The notes beneath the pieces are model-generated. The model was not told the DNA's origin, did not search any database, and worked only from the letters and a program-made list of their open reading frames with translations. From Candidatus Yaniella excrementavium (GTDB lineage: Bacteria > Actinomycetota > Actinomycetes > Actinomycetales > Micrococcaceae), in assembly GCA_019115865.1 (NCBI GenBank), contig DXCT01000063.1, forward strand, positions 1 through 41,160: a DNA stretch of 41,160 nt, written 5' to 3'. This document shows positions 24,776 to 32,764 of this stretch, piece after piece; position 1 is the stretch's first letter, and the number at the start of each line of letters is the position of its first letter. The translations under genes were made by a program, and so were the position numbers.

Positions 24776-24792
24776 TTTCAGGCTACCTGATA
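24776..24792. promoter_or_regulatory. MarR-type operator, site C (binding-protein gene)
   Basis: TTTCAGG-CTA-CCTGATA, one mismatch from a perfect 17-bp palindrome, with the same spacer as site A. On the minus strand it sits directly upstream of a TATAAG -10-like hexamer, between the presumed -35 and -10 elements, a classic repressor position. Confidence 0.7.
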
Positions 24793-24860
24793 ATAAGTGG
24801 TTTGTCGCGCTGGGCTATGCGACATTTGTCGTAGACACGTCCGCGGTAGAGAACTGGAGT

Positions 24861-25730
24861 TTACTCAAAGATGACGGTGCGGTCGCCGTCGAGCAGCACC
24901 CGGTGTTCGGTGTGCCATTGCACGGCCTGGGCGAGCGTGGCGCCTTCCACCGCACGGCCGCGTTGGACGAAGTCCTGAGCGGTCAGGGCATGATTGACGC
25001 GTTGGACGCGCTGTTCAATGATCGGGCCCTCATCCAGGTCGGCGGTGACGTAGTGGGCGGTGGCCCCAATGAGTTTCACCCCGCGGTCATGAGCCTGGTG
25101 ATACGGCCGGGCGCCCTTGAACGAGGGCAAAAACGAGTGGTGGATATTGATGGCCTTGCCATCGAGCTTGCGGGTCAGGTCATCCGAGAGGATCTGCATG
25201 TAGCGGGCCAACACGATCAGTTCGATGTCGTATTGGTCGATGAGCTGCATCAGCCGGGCTTCGGCCTCTGCCTTATTATCGGTGCCATCGGCGTTTTTGA
25301 GCAACGGGATGTGCACAAAGGGCACATCGTAGAAATAGGCCATGGGTTGTAAATCCAGGTGATTGGAGACAATCACGGGGACTTCCACCGGTAGGGTCCC
25401 GGCGTGTTGCTGGAACAACAGCTCATTCATGGTCCGGCCATCTTTGGACACCATGATCAAGGTGCGGGTTTTCACCGCGGCGTCATAGACATGCGCATCC
25501 ATGTCGTATTGCTCCACAACATCGGCGATAGCTGCTTCGGTGTCTTGGACGGAACAATCCGTAGAGAATTGCACGCGCATGAAGAACGTCCCACTGTGCG
25601 GGGAGTCGAACTGTTTGGACTCGGCAATATTGGCATTGACTCTCAGCAATGCCCCGGTGATGGCATGCACAATCCCCGGCTGGTTGGGGCCGGACAGAGT
25701 GACGATCAGATTGTTGGAATCAGAAGTCAT
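24861..25730 (-). CDS. purU: Formyltetrahydrofolate deformylase
   Basis: 289 residues: N-terminal ACT domain (VTLSGPNQPGIVHAITGAL) and C-terminal formyltransferase-fold hydrolase (NIHHSFLPSFKGARPYHQAH, GVKLIGATAHYVTADLDEGP). It splits 10-formyl-tetrahydrofolate into formate and tetrahydrofolate. The start is ATG 25730 with AGGA upstream; the longer open frame to 25889 crosses hairpins and is not family-like. It is downstream of the LigM-like O-demethylase, so it probably releases C1 units and restores free tetrahydrofolate for demethylation. No metF or folD is visible in the window. Confidence 0.93.
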   Translation of the reverse strand: MTSDSNNLIVTLSGPNQPGIVHAITGALLRVNANIAESKQFDSPHSGTFFMRVQFSTDCSVQDTEAAIADVVEQYDMDAHVYDAAVKTRTLIMVSKDGRTMNELLFQQHAGTLPVEVPVIVSNHLDLQPMAYFYDVPFVHIPLLKNADGTDNKAEAEARLMQLIDQYDIELIVLARYMQILSDDLTRKLDGKAINIHHSFLPSFKGARPYHQAHDRGVKLIGATAHYVTADLDEGPIIEQRVQRVNHALTAQDFVQRGRAVEGATLAQAVQWHTEHRVLLDGDRTVIFE

Positions 25731-25827
25731 GTCTATTGGATCCTTTGAAGGGTATACCTCGACGTGGTGCGCGTCGTCGAGGTTTCGACAAGCCGCTGCC
25801 TGCGGCGGAGAAAAAGATTTAGTAATG

Positions 25828-25867
25828 ACAATGCTGCTAGTCAAACAAAGTTTCCTAGCAGCATTGT
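25828..25867. terminator. Perfect 13-bp hairpin between ligM-like gene and purU
   Basis: ACAATGCTGCTAG pairs exactly with CTAGCAGCATTGT around a 14-base loop. It lies about 100 bases upstream of the purU start. It may be a second terminator, an RNA-processing or stability element, or an attenuator for purU. Confidence 0.6.
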
Positions 25868-25891
25868 GGTTCTTGCGATGAGTCAGCAAAA

Positions 25892-25926
25892 CTGCAGCGC
25901 CTGAAATAAGGAAACAGACGCCGCAG
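25892..25926 (-). terminator. Intrinsic terminator after the ligM-like gene
   Basis: On the minus strand CTGCGGCG pairs with CGCTGCAG (one G-U pair) and is followed by TTTTGC. It begins 14 bases after the stop codon of the O-demethylase gene, so purU may depend on read-through or on its own promoter. Confidence 0.65.
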
Positions 25927-25939
25927 CTTGCTCAAGCGT

Positions 25940-27394
<1,455 letters not shown>

Positions 27395-27423
27395 CTAGTG
27401 GTCAGTGTGGGAGATTTTCTATC

Positions 27424-27435
27424 TCACGATCGTGA
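27424..27435. promoter_or_regulatory. Perfect 12-bp palindrome upstream of the ligM-like gene
   Basis: TCACGATCGTGA lies 72 bases upstream of the ligM-like start codon. It could be an operator, perhaps for the adjacent NarL-type response regulator. A degraded version of the MarR site (TTTCAGA-TCC-CCTGGCA) is at 27456-27472. Confidence 0.45.
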
Positions 27436-27498
27436 CCCGTCTCACTCCACTGTAGTTTCAGATCCCCTGGCATTCTTGGGCCAAACTGTCGAAAGTGA

Positions 27499-27516
27499 CT
27501 ACGTCATTTGACGTAG
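27499..27516. promoter_or_regulatory. Perfect 18-bp palindrome between response regulator and ligM-like gene
   Basis: CTACGTCA-TT-TGACGTAG starts 15 bases past the stop of the response-regulator gene. It could act as a short terminator hairpin or as an operator upstream of the ligM-like promoter. The lack of a U-run favours an operator. Confidence 0.5.
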
Positions 27517-27530
27517 CTGATGCAGAGTGT

Positions 27531-28220
27531 TTAGGGCGCAATGAGCCCAGAGTTTACGGCCAGCAGCGCTGCTTGGGTCCGAGAGCTCAGATTGAGTTTG
27601 CCCAGCATATTGGACACGTGAGTTCGGGCAGTACGCTCGCTAATGTGGAGTCGCTTCGCGATCTCCTGGTTGGAGCATCCCTCCCCCACAAGCATCAGCA
27701 CGGTCCGCTCACGTTCGGTCAACGAGGAAATACCGCTGGCCGGCGAGCTCATCATTTGGGTGAGTTTCTTAGCCATCGACGTGGCAATAAATACTTCATC
27801 CTTTATGGCAGCGCGAATGGCCGAAGCGACTTCAAGTGGCCCGGCATCTTTTAACAGATACCCAGCAGCCCCCAGGCGCATCACGGTGTTCATACGTTCG
27901 ACTTCGTCATAGCTGGTCAGAATGACCACTTGGACTTGTGGATATTTTTCACGCAGGATCTTCAGGGTGCTCACGCCGTCTAACCGTGGCATCAACAAAT
28001 CCAGCAGCACGACATCCGGTAATTTCTTGAATGCTGCGAATTCGGCCATTTGGTCAAGCGCATCTTGTCCGTCGACGGCCTCCCCGATGGTCTCCATATC
28101 GTCCAGGACGTCTAAGTATGCGGCGATACCGCGACGAGCTATTGCATGGTCGTCGACAACAAAAACTTTGAGCGTGCCCTGGTGATCTGCATCGGACGGC
28201 ATATCAGTTTCTTTCGGCAT
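27531..28220 (-). CDS. NarL/LuxR-family response regulator
   Basis: 229 residues. The receiver domain carries the acidic pocket VFVVDDHAIARRG, phospho-acceptor Asp74 in VLLDLLMPRLDG, and LTSYDE and YLLKDAG. The C-terminal LuxR-type helix-turn-helix reads LTERERTVLMLVGEGCSNQE, IAKRLHISERTARTH. Its ATG overlaps the kinase stop (TAATG), so kinase and regulator are co-translated. It lies directly upstream of the O-demethylase gene. Control of the O-demethylation/ring-cleavage genes is likely but not shown. Confidence 0.9.
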   Translation of the reverse strand: MPKETDMPSDADHQGTLKVFVVDDHAIARRGIAAYLDVLDDMETIGEAVDGQDALDQMAEFAAFKKLPDVVLLDLLMPRLDGVSTLKILREKYPQVQVVILTSYDEVERMNTVMRLGAAGYLLKDAGPLEVASAIRAAIKDEVFIATSMAKKLTQMMSSPASGISSLTERERTVLMLVGEGCSNQEIAKRLHISERTARTHVSNMLGKLNLSSRTQAALLAVNSGLIAP

Positions 28221-29563
28221 TATTCGTCTCCTCCAGGACCCAGAAGAATGTCTTCATCTTGGGGCTGTCGTATCAGCACGGGCATCGTTGCCCGCACAAC
28301 AGTGCCCCGAGGGGCACCAAAGTCTACAGAAAATTCTCCCTGCCACCGTTCGACGCGTTCGCGCATGAAGCTCAACCCGTTGCCGGGTTTTGGCGGGTGC
28401 TCAACAGCTACTACATGTTGCGCGGAGAGTTGATTATTGGCCGAGTTCCCGTTGTCTTGGACGGTCAGCATCAGCTGGTCGTCAATGGCGATGTGGATGT
28501 CGATCTCACTAGCCGAGCTATGTTTGACCGCATTATGCACCGCTTCTGCAATGACATGATAGAGATCCTCGGCCAATTCTCGTTCCAGCATATCGACGGC
28601 GGGATCCACACGGGTAGAAATCTCCAACCCGGTTTGCCGGTGCGTGGTGGACCGAAAGGTCTCCAACGCGCGCCGGAATTCACCTTCGTCAATGACCGTG
28701 GGTTTCAGTTGCGCCACCAGCATCCGCAGATCCTTGAGCACCGAGGATGTGATGTCTTCCAGATCCTGGGAGGTTTCCAAGATCCGCTCCAGTACGTTTA
28801 CGCCATTTTTCTGTGCCAAAATGCTCACAGTCTGCGACAACATCCCCATCGAGAAAACTTGTTGGACAACGGAGTCGTGCAGATTTCGGGCGAGTTTCTG
28901 TCGCTCTTGGCGCTGGGCAATTTGCCGTTCCTCGTCCAACAGCGAGGCATAGTCAATAGCAAAGGCGGCCTGTTCGGCCATAGAACTCAAAAATGCGTAA
29001 CTGCGGGTGTCGACCTTGAGCCCAGGAGCCACAAAGGCATTCAAAATCCCCACCGTCTTGCCTCGCACAATGATCGGAAACGAGGCGAAATCTTCCCAGC
29101 GCGGTTCACGGTGGTATTCATGCAGTGGCTCCCAAGTCGGATCCGACATGACCTGCTCGTAGCGGTTCTCTATAACCACCGGCTCCGAGGTATGGAAGGC
29201 CTTGAGCATCAACAAGTCCGCGCCTAGCTGCTCACACTGTTTGAGTTTGGCATAAAATGAACTGCTCAGCGATGCCGGGAACCCGGCCATGCCCAACATG
29301 TGCAACTTGCCGCTGGCATGCTCATTCGTGAGTACTTGGACGCCGACCAGCTCATCAGCTTGCACAATCTCCTCGGCCATCGCCGTCAGTGTCAGCGGCA
29401 AAGAGCGTTCTGAGGCCAGGTTAGCCGTTGTGCGCGTCACCGCCGTCAAATATTGTTCTTGACGACGAGCGTCAGCAAGCTGCTGCTGAAGATCTTGGAT
29501 CTGGGCATCCCGAGCAGCAATGTCTGCAGCATTGAAATCTGGTGTGCCCATAGAATGATTCAT
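28220..29563 (-). CDS. Histidine kinase with GAF sensor domain (HisKA_3 type)
   Basis: 447 residues, no membrane span. A short coiled coil (about 17-45) is followed by a GAF-like sensor domain (about 50-205), a HisKA_3 dimerisation domain with phospho-accepting H229 in RQKLARNLHDSVVQQVF, and an HATPase_c domain (LYHVIAEAVHNAVKHSS as N-box, VQDNG, NGLSFMRERVERW). A soluble GAF kinase senses an internal signal, possibly an aromatic acid or redox state. The start could be the ATG at 29563 or the one at 29551, which has GGAT upstream. It is embedded among the catabolic genes, which is unusual for lig-type clusters. Confidence 0.88.
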   Translation of the reverse strand: MNHSMGTPDFNAADIAARDAQIQDLQQQLADARRQEQYLTAVTRTTANLASERSLPLTLTAMAEEIVQADELVGVQVLTNEHASGKLHMLGMAGFPASLSSSFYAKLKQCEQLGADLLMLKAFHTSEPVVIENRYEQVMSDPTWEPLHEYHREPRWEDFASFPIIVRGKTVGILNAFVAPGLKVDTRSYAFLSSMAEQAAFAIDYASLLDEERQIAQRQERQKLARNLHDSVVQQVFSMGMLSQTVSILAQKNGVNVLERILETSQDLEDITSSVLKDLRMLVAQLKPTVIDEGEFRRALETFRSTTHRQTGLEISTRVDPAVDMLERELAEDLYHVIAEAVHNAVKHSSASEIDIHIAIDDQLMLTVQDNGNSANNQLSAQHVVAVEHPPKPGNGLSFMRERVERWQGEFSVDFGAPRGTVVRATMPVLIRQPQDEDILLGPGGDE

Positions 29564-29589
29564 CCTTCAAACAGGTGGGAAATTCACGG

Positions 29590-30366
29590 TTATCGCATCA
29601 AGCCGCCGCCATCGCAGACCACGGTTTGTCCCGTCATCATAGTCCCATCCGGGGACGCGAGGAATGCAACGGTGCCAGCAATGTCATCGCCGGTGACGAA
29701 CTCACGAATCGCCTGACGGCTCATGGTGGCTTCGAAAGCTTCATCGGAGGTATACCGGCGTGTTCCGGGGCTGGCGATCTGGGATGGCAATACCGCATTT
29801 ACGGTGACGCCATACTCCCCAAGTTCATGCGCCATGACCCGGGTCAGACCGACGAGTGCGCCTTTCGAAGCGACATACGCAGGTTGTCTGGAACTGCCGG
29901 TGAAAAACGTTCGCGAGGCGATATTGATAACTCTTCCGCGCCAGTTGCTGGCGATCAGCGCATCATAAGCGGCTTGGACCATCAGCATCGGACCAACGGC
30001 ATTGGTATCGAAATACTTGTGCAGTTGTTCGGACGTGACGTCGCGCAGTGAGCGCGCCTGTTCCAGTATTCCGGCGTTATTGACCAGAATGTCCACGCCA
30101 CCGTGCTCGTCGATCACTTTGGTTACAACGTCTTGGACCTGGTAGCCATCCGTGACATCACAGAAGTGAAATTCTTGACCTTGGACCACCGGTGCTGCCA
30201 TTTCTTGGACATCCAAACACACCACATGACTACCTTCGGCGGCCAGCCTGTCGGCGATGGCTCGGCCAATGCCCTGTGCTGCGCCGGTAACAATGGAGCA
30301 CGTACCAGACAGCCGCTGCGCGATGGCACGCGGCTGTCCGGTAACGGAATCGTGTGTTGGTGCCAC
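29590..30366 (-). CDS. SDR-family oxidoreductase of the lig cluster
   Basis: 258 residues. TGAAQGIG (27-34) binds the nucleotide, NNAGILE follows, and the catalytic set is S151, Y164 and K168 (NIASRTFF, PAYVASKGAL). It starts at GTG 30366 with AGGAG ten bases upstream, four bases after the isomerase-like gene. It could oxidise the ring-cleavage semialdehyde or reduce a keto intermediate; LigC, the known semialdehyde dehydrogenase of the 4,5-cleavage pathway, is of another family (Gfo/Idh). Substrate unknown. Confidence 0.82.
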   Translation of the reverse strand: MAPTHDSVTGQPRAIAQRLSGTCSIVTGAAQGIGRAIADRLAAEGSHVVCLDVQEMAAPVVQGQEFHFCDVTDGYQVQDVVTKVIDEHGGVDILVNNAGILEQARSLRDVTSEQLHKYFDTNAVGPMLMVQAAYDALIASNWRGRVINIASRTFFTGSSRQPAYVASKGALVGLTRVMAHELGEYGVTVNAVLPSQIASPGTRRYTSDEAFEATMSRQAIREFVTGDDIAGTVAFLASPDGTMMTGQTVVCDGGGLMR

Positions 30367-30370
30367 GAAA

Positions 30371-30652
30371 CTACTGCTCCTGCGGGTGGGTTGCCAAGGT
30401 CTCTACCTCGACGTCCATCCACGGGAACTGCGGCAGTGATGCCAGAGCATCGTGGAGCTCGGTTGCTGAGTCGGCCTGCCACAGTCCAACGGTTGCCCGT
30501 CGTCCTGGGACCCGCCACAACCTTTTCAAAATGCCGGCTTCACGCAGTTCCATGGCACGCTGCCGTTCAGCAGTTTTCAGGGCTTTGACTGCTTCCTGGC
30601 TCATGGATTCTGGCAGGAAGGTTTCAAAACGAACCAAGAATTCCATGCTCAT
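30371..30652 (-). CDS. Muconolactone delta-isomerase-like small protein
   Basis: 93 residues with the ferredoxin-like fold of CatC: MEFLVRFETFLPESM at the start, ERQRAMELREAGILKRLWRV in the middle, GLWQADSATELHDALASLP. CatC isomerises muconolactone to 3-oxoadipate enol-lactone in the ortho pathway. Here no other ortho-cleavage gene is present and the partner is a meta-type 4,5-dioxygenase. It probably isomerises a different unsaturated acid or lactone, such as a tautomer or cis-trans form of the ring-opened product. Its ATG overlaps the stop of the hydrolase gene (ATGA). Confidence 0.83.
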   Translation of the reverse strand: MSMEFLVRFETFLPESMSQEAVKALKTAERQRAMELREAGILKRLWRVPGRRATVGLWQADSATELHDALASLPQFPWMDVEVETLATHPQEQ

Positions 30653-31362
30653 GCGTGGTCCTTTTCAACAATGGTGAGCAGGGTATCAGCTAGTTCACCC
30701 GGGGCGGTGACCATCGATTCGTGACCGGTGTTCAACGTGTAGGTGTCCCAGCCTGATTGCTCGGCGATCTCGGCGTATTTTTGGAATACGCGCATCCAGT
30801 CGACACTTTCGATGAACACACCGGTGACCTTCTCGTGGTTCCCGGTAAGCGACAATTCATCCGTGTAGGTTTTCCACGGGTGTGGAGTCAGTCGTGGGGT
30901 CAGCCATTCCAGGTCCATTGCCTCGGTGACGCCCAGTTTTTCCAGGGGGCGCAGTGGGATGAGCCAATCAAAGCCCTGTTCTGTCACGGAATGCCGGTAG
31001 TGTCCTGCAGGTCCATCAGGCAATAGGTCAATGGCAGCGCTACCGTCACCGATAAAACCATCCAGGTGCACCCGACGTGCCAGGCGATCTGGGATGCGAT
31101 CGGCGACCCCGGTGATGACCTGTCCACCGTAGCTGTGACCGACCAAGGTCACGTCGCTGAGATCGTACGCCTCAATGTAGCTGACGATGTCTTCAACGTG
31201 GGTGTCTAGCCCAACCGCTGGCGACAGCAAGTGCGCCTTATTCGAGAGTCCAGTCAGCGTTGGTGTGTGGACTTCATGACCGGCACGCTCCAGTAATGGA
31301 GCGGTCCGCTGCCAGCACCATCCACCGTGCCAGGCACCGTGGACTAGTACAAATGTGCTCAT
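30649..31362 (-). CDS. Alpha/beta hydrolase, plant-methylesterase-like
   Basis: 237 residues close in pattern to the SABP2/MES/hydroxynitrile-lyase group: FVLVHGAWHGGWCW, nucleophile S77 in LVGHSYGGQV, and late histidine H214 in TGHESMVTAPGELADTLL. Such enzymes hydrolyse small methyl esters. A methylesterase step is known in the syringate pathway, where ring opening of 3-O-methylgallate gives a methyl ester. This gene sits directly after ligB, which fits. AGGGGAGAAG precedes ATG 31362. Alternative substrates such as lactones are possible. Confidence 0.82.
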   Translation of the reverse strand: MSTFVLVHGAWHGGWCWQRTAPLLERAGHEVHTPTLTGLSNKAHLLSPAVGLDTHVEDIVSYIEAYDLSDVTLVGHSYGGQVITGVADRIPDRLARRVHLDGFIGDGSAAIDLLPDGPAGHYRHSVTEQGFDWLIPLRPLEKLGVTEAMDLEWLTPRLTPHPWKTYTDELSLTGNHEKVTGVFIESVDWMRVFQKYAEIAEQSGWDTYTLNTGHESMVTAPGELADTLLTIVEKDHA

Positions 31363-31417
31363 TCTTCTCCCCTAAATAGCTGGTGGATTTTCTCCCACCG
31401 CCTCTTCATTTCGAGTT

Positions 31418-32296
31418 CTAAACTGCCGCGAGTTCGTTGTCCGCGGCGTTGACGGCTTCCGTGGCAAATAAGGCCAGGGCAGCTGCGGTGTTGGAGGCCG
31501 GGACATGATAGGTGTCGTGGATTCTGGTGATGTCGTCACCCAGCGCACCACGCATGATCAGCCACATGATCATCTCAATGCCTTCAGAACCGGCCTGTTC
31601 AATGTATTCACCACGTGAAATTTCGGCCAGCGATTCTGGATCGGTTTCGATCTTTTCCAAGAAGTTCCGGTCGAATTCCTCGTTGATCAACCCGGCGCGT
31701 TCCCCGGATAGCTGGTGTGACATGCCACCGGTGCCGAAGACGGCGACTTTAATGTCTTTCGGATAGGAACGGATCGCCCGTCCTAGTGCTTCACCAAGCG
31801 CCAGGCAGCGAGCTGCCGTTGGCTGTGGGTACTGTAGGACGTTGACCAGCATGGGCACAACGCGGCATGGCCACGCATCGCCCGGATCTGGAGTGTAGAC
31901 AGACAGCGGCACGGTGCATCCGTGATCAACATCCAGTTCCTGCAGGGCGGTCATATCGAAGCCCTCGTCAACAAGGTTCACCAGCAGGTGTTCAGATAGA
32001 TCTAAGTCGCCTTCGATATTTGGCACAGCACGCGGACCATAGCCTTCATCAGCCACGTTATAGCGTTCAGCAGTACCGATGGAGAAGGTCGGAATCATTT
32101 CCAGTCCGAGGGCATTGGCATGATCGTTGTACACGACGATGGCGACGTCGGGCTTGTGTTCGGCCATCCATGCACGAGCTGGACCATAACCGTCAAACAG
32201 TGGTTTCCAGTATTCGTCTTCGGTCTTGTCGTGGTCCATCGCAGCACCAATCGATGGTACGTGCGAGGTTGCCAGACCCCAAATGATTTCAGCCAA
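31418..32296 (-). CDS. ligB: Protocatechuate 4,5-dioxygenase beta subunit (class III extradiol dioxygenase)
   Basis: 292 residues. The LigB fold opens the ring of protocatechuate, gallate or 3-O-methylgallate next to a hydroxyl, using Fe(II). Iron ligands are H12 (SHVPSIG), H59 (YNDHANA) and E241 (GSEGIEMIMW); the catalytic base is H194 (GTGGMSHQL). This numbering nearly equals that of SYK-6 LigB. The start is the TTG at 32296, with AGGAGG seven bases upstream and overlapping the ligA stop by eight bases; the TTG at 32326 lacks a ribosome site. Separate alpha and beta subunits argue for LigAB and against one-chain gallate dioxygenases such as DesB. Confidence 0.93.
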   Translation of the reverse strand: MAEIIWGLATSHVPSIGAAMDHDKTEDEYWKPLFDGYGPARAWMAEHKPDVAIVVYNDHANALGLEMIPTFSIGTAERYNVADEGYGPRAVPNIEGDLDLSEHLLVNLVDEGFDMTALQELDVDHGCTVPLSVYTPDPGDAWPCRVVPMLVNVLQYPQPTAARCLALGEALGRAIRSYPKDIKVAVFGTGGMSHQLSGERAGLINEEFDRNFLEKIETDPESLAEISRGEYIEQAGSEGIEMIMWLIMRGALGDDITRIHDTYHVPASNTAAALALFATEAVNAADNELAAV

Positions 32297-32648
32297 ACTT
32301 CCGTCCTCCTGCGCGCAATTCTGCAACGAATTCCTCAGTAGTCATCCCGGTGAAAACGCCCCCGAGATCCTGCATAGATTTGCGGTCAATTGCCGCCAAT
32401 TTAATGATGTAGAAAATCGAAGCACCACCTTTTTCGATCATGCTGATCCAGTCACGATCCAAGACGGCCTGCTTCTGTTCGTCTGTGAGGTTATAGGCGT
32501 CGCAGTATGCGGCTTCATCCACCTGGAACTTTTCGCGGCTCTCAGCGTCTTTCAGAGAGAAGCACATTCTGTTGAGATTACGACCTTGATTACTCAGCTT
32601 GGTGTCGTAAACATATGCGCCCTCGACGACGGGGGTAAGCGTAGACAT
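32289..32648 (-). CDS. ligA: Protocatechuate 4,5-dioxygenase alpha subunit
   Basis: 119-residue all-helical small subunit that caps the active site of LigB. Recognised by LNRMCFSLKDAESREKF, the DEAAYCDAYNLTDEQKQAVL block and a GGASIFYIIKLAAIDRKSMQ stretch. ATG 32648 has GGAGG upstream; the longer frame from 32660 has no ribosome site. ligA precedes ligB, as in known ligAB operons, and the two overlap. Confidence 0.92.
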   Translation of the reverse strand: MSTLTPVVEGAYVYDTKLSNQGRNLNRMCFSLKDAESREKFQVDEAAYCDAYNLTDEQKQAVLDRDWISMIEKGGASIFYIIKLAAIDRKSMQDLGGVFTGMTTEEFVAELRAGGRKFG

Positions 32649-32740
32649 CGTTTCCTCCACTCCTTACTAGCGTGTGATTGTTCTCACTAATAGACTAGGA
32701 GCGTCCAGAAATATTCGGCAGCGGCTAGTGACTCACCTGA

Positions 32741-32760
32741 ACTACGACAATTGTCTTAGT
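32741..32760. promoter_or_regulatory. CAATTG-centred palindrome upstream of ligA
   Basis: ACTACGACAATTGTCTTAGT is a 20-bp near-perfect palindrome (9 of 10 positions pair) in the 116-base gap between the MFS gene and ligA. A related sequence, CCGAGTCAATTGTCTCGG, occurs at 34276-34293. It is a candidate operator for the ligAB transcript. Confidence 0.55.
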
Positions 32761-32764
32761 TTTT

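Noticed and set aside
25731-25889. Longer start for purU
   Set aside because: The extra 53 codons cover a perfect hairpin and have no ACT-domain character; ATG 25730 has a ribosome site.
31418-32296. Single-chain gallate dioxygenase (DesB-type)
   Set aside because: A separate ligA alpha subunit gene overlaps upstream and the beta chain has normal LigB length.
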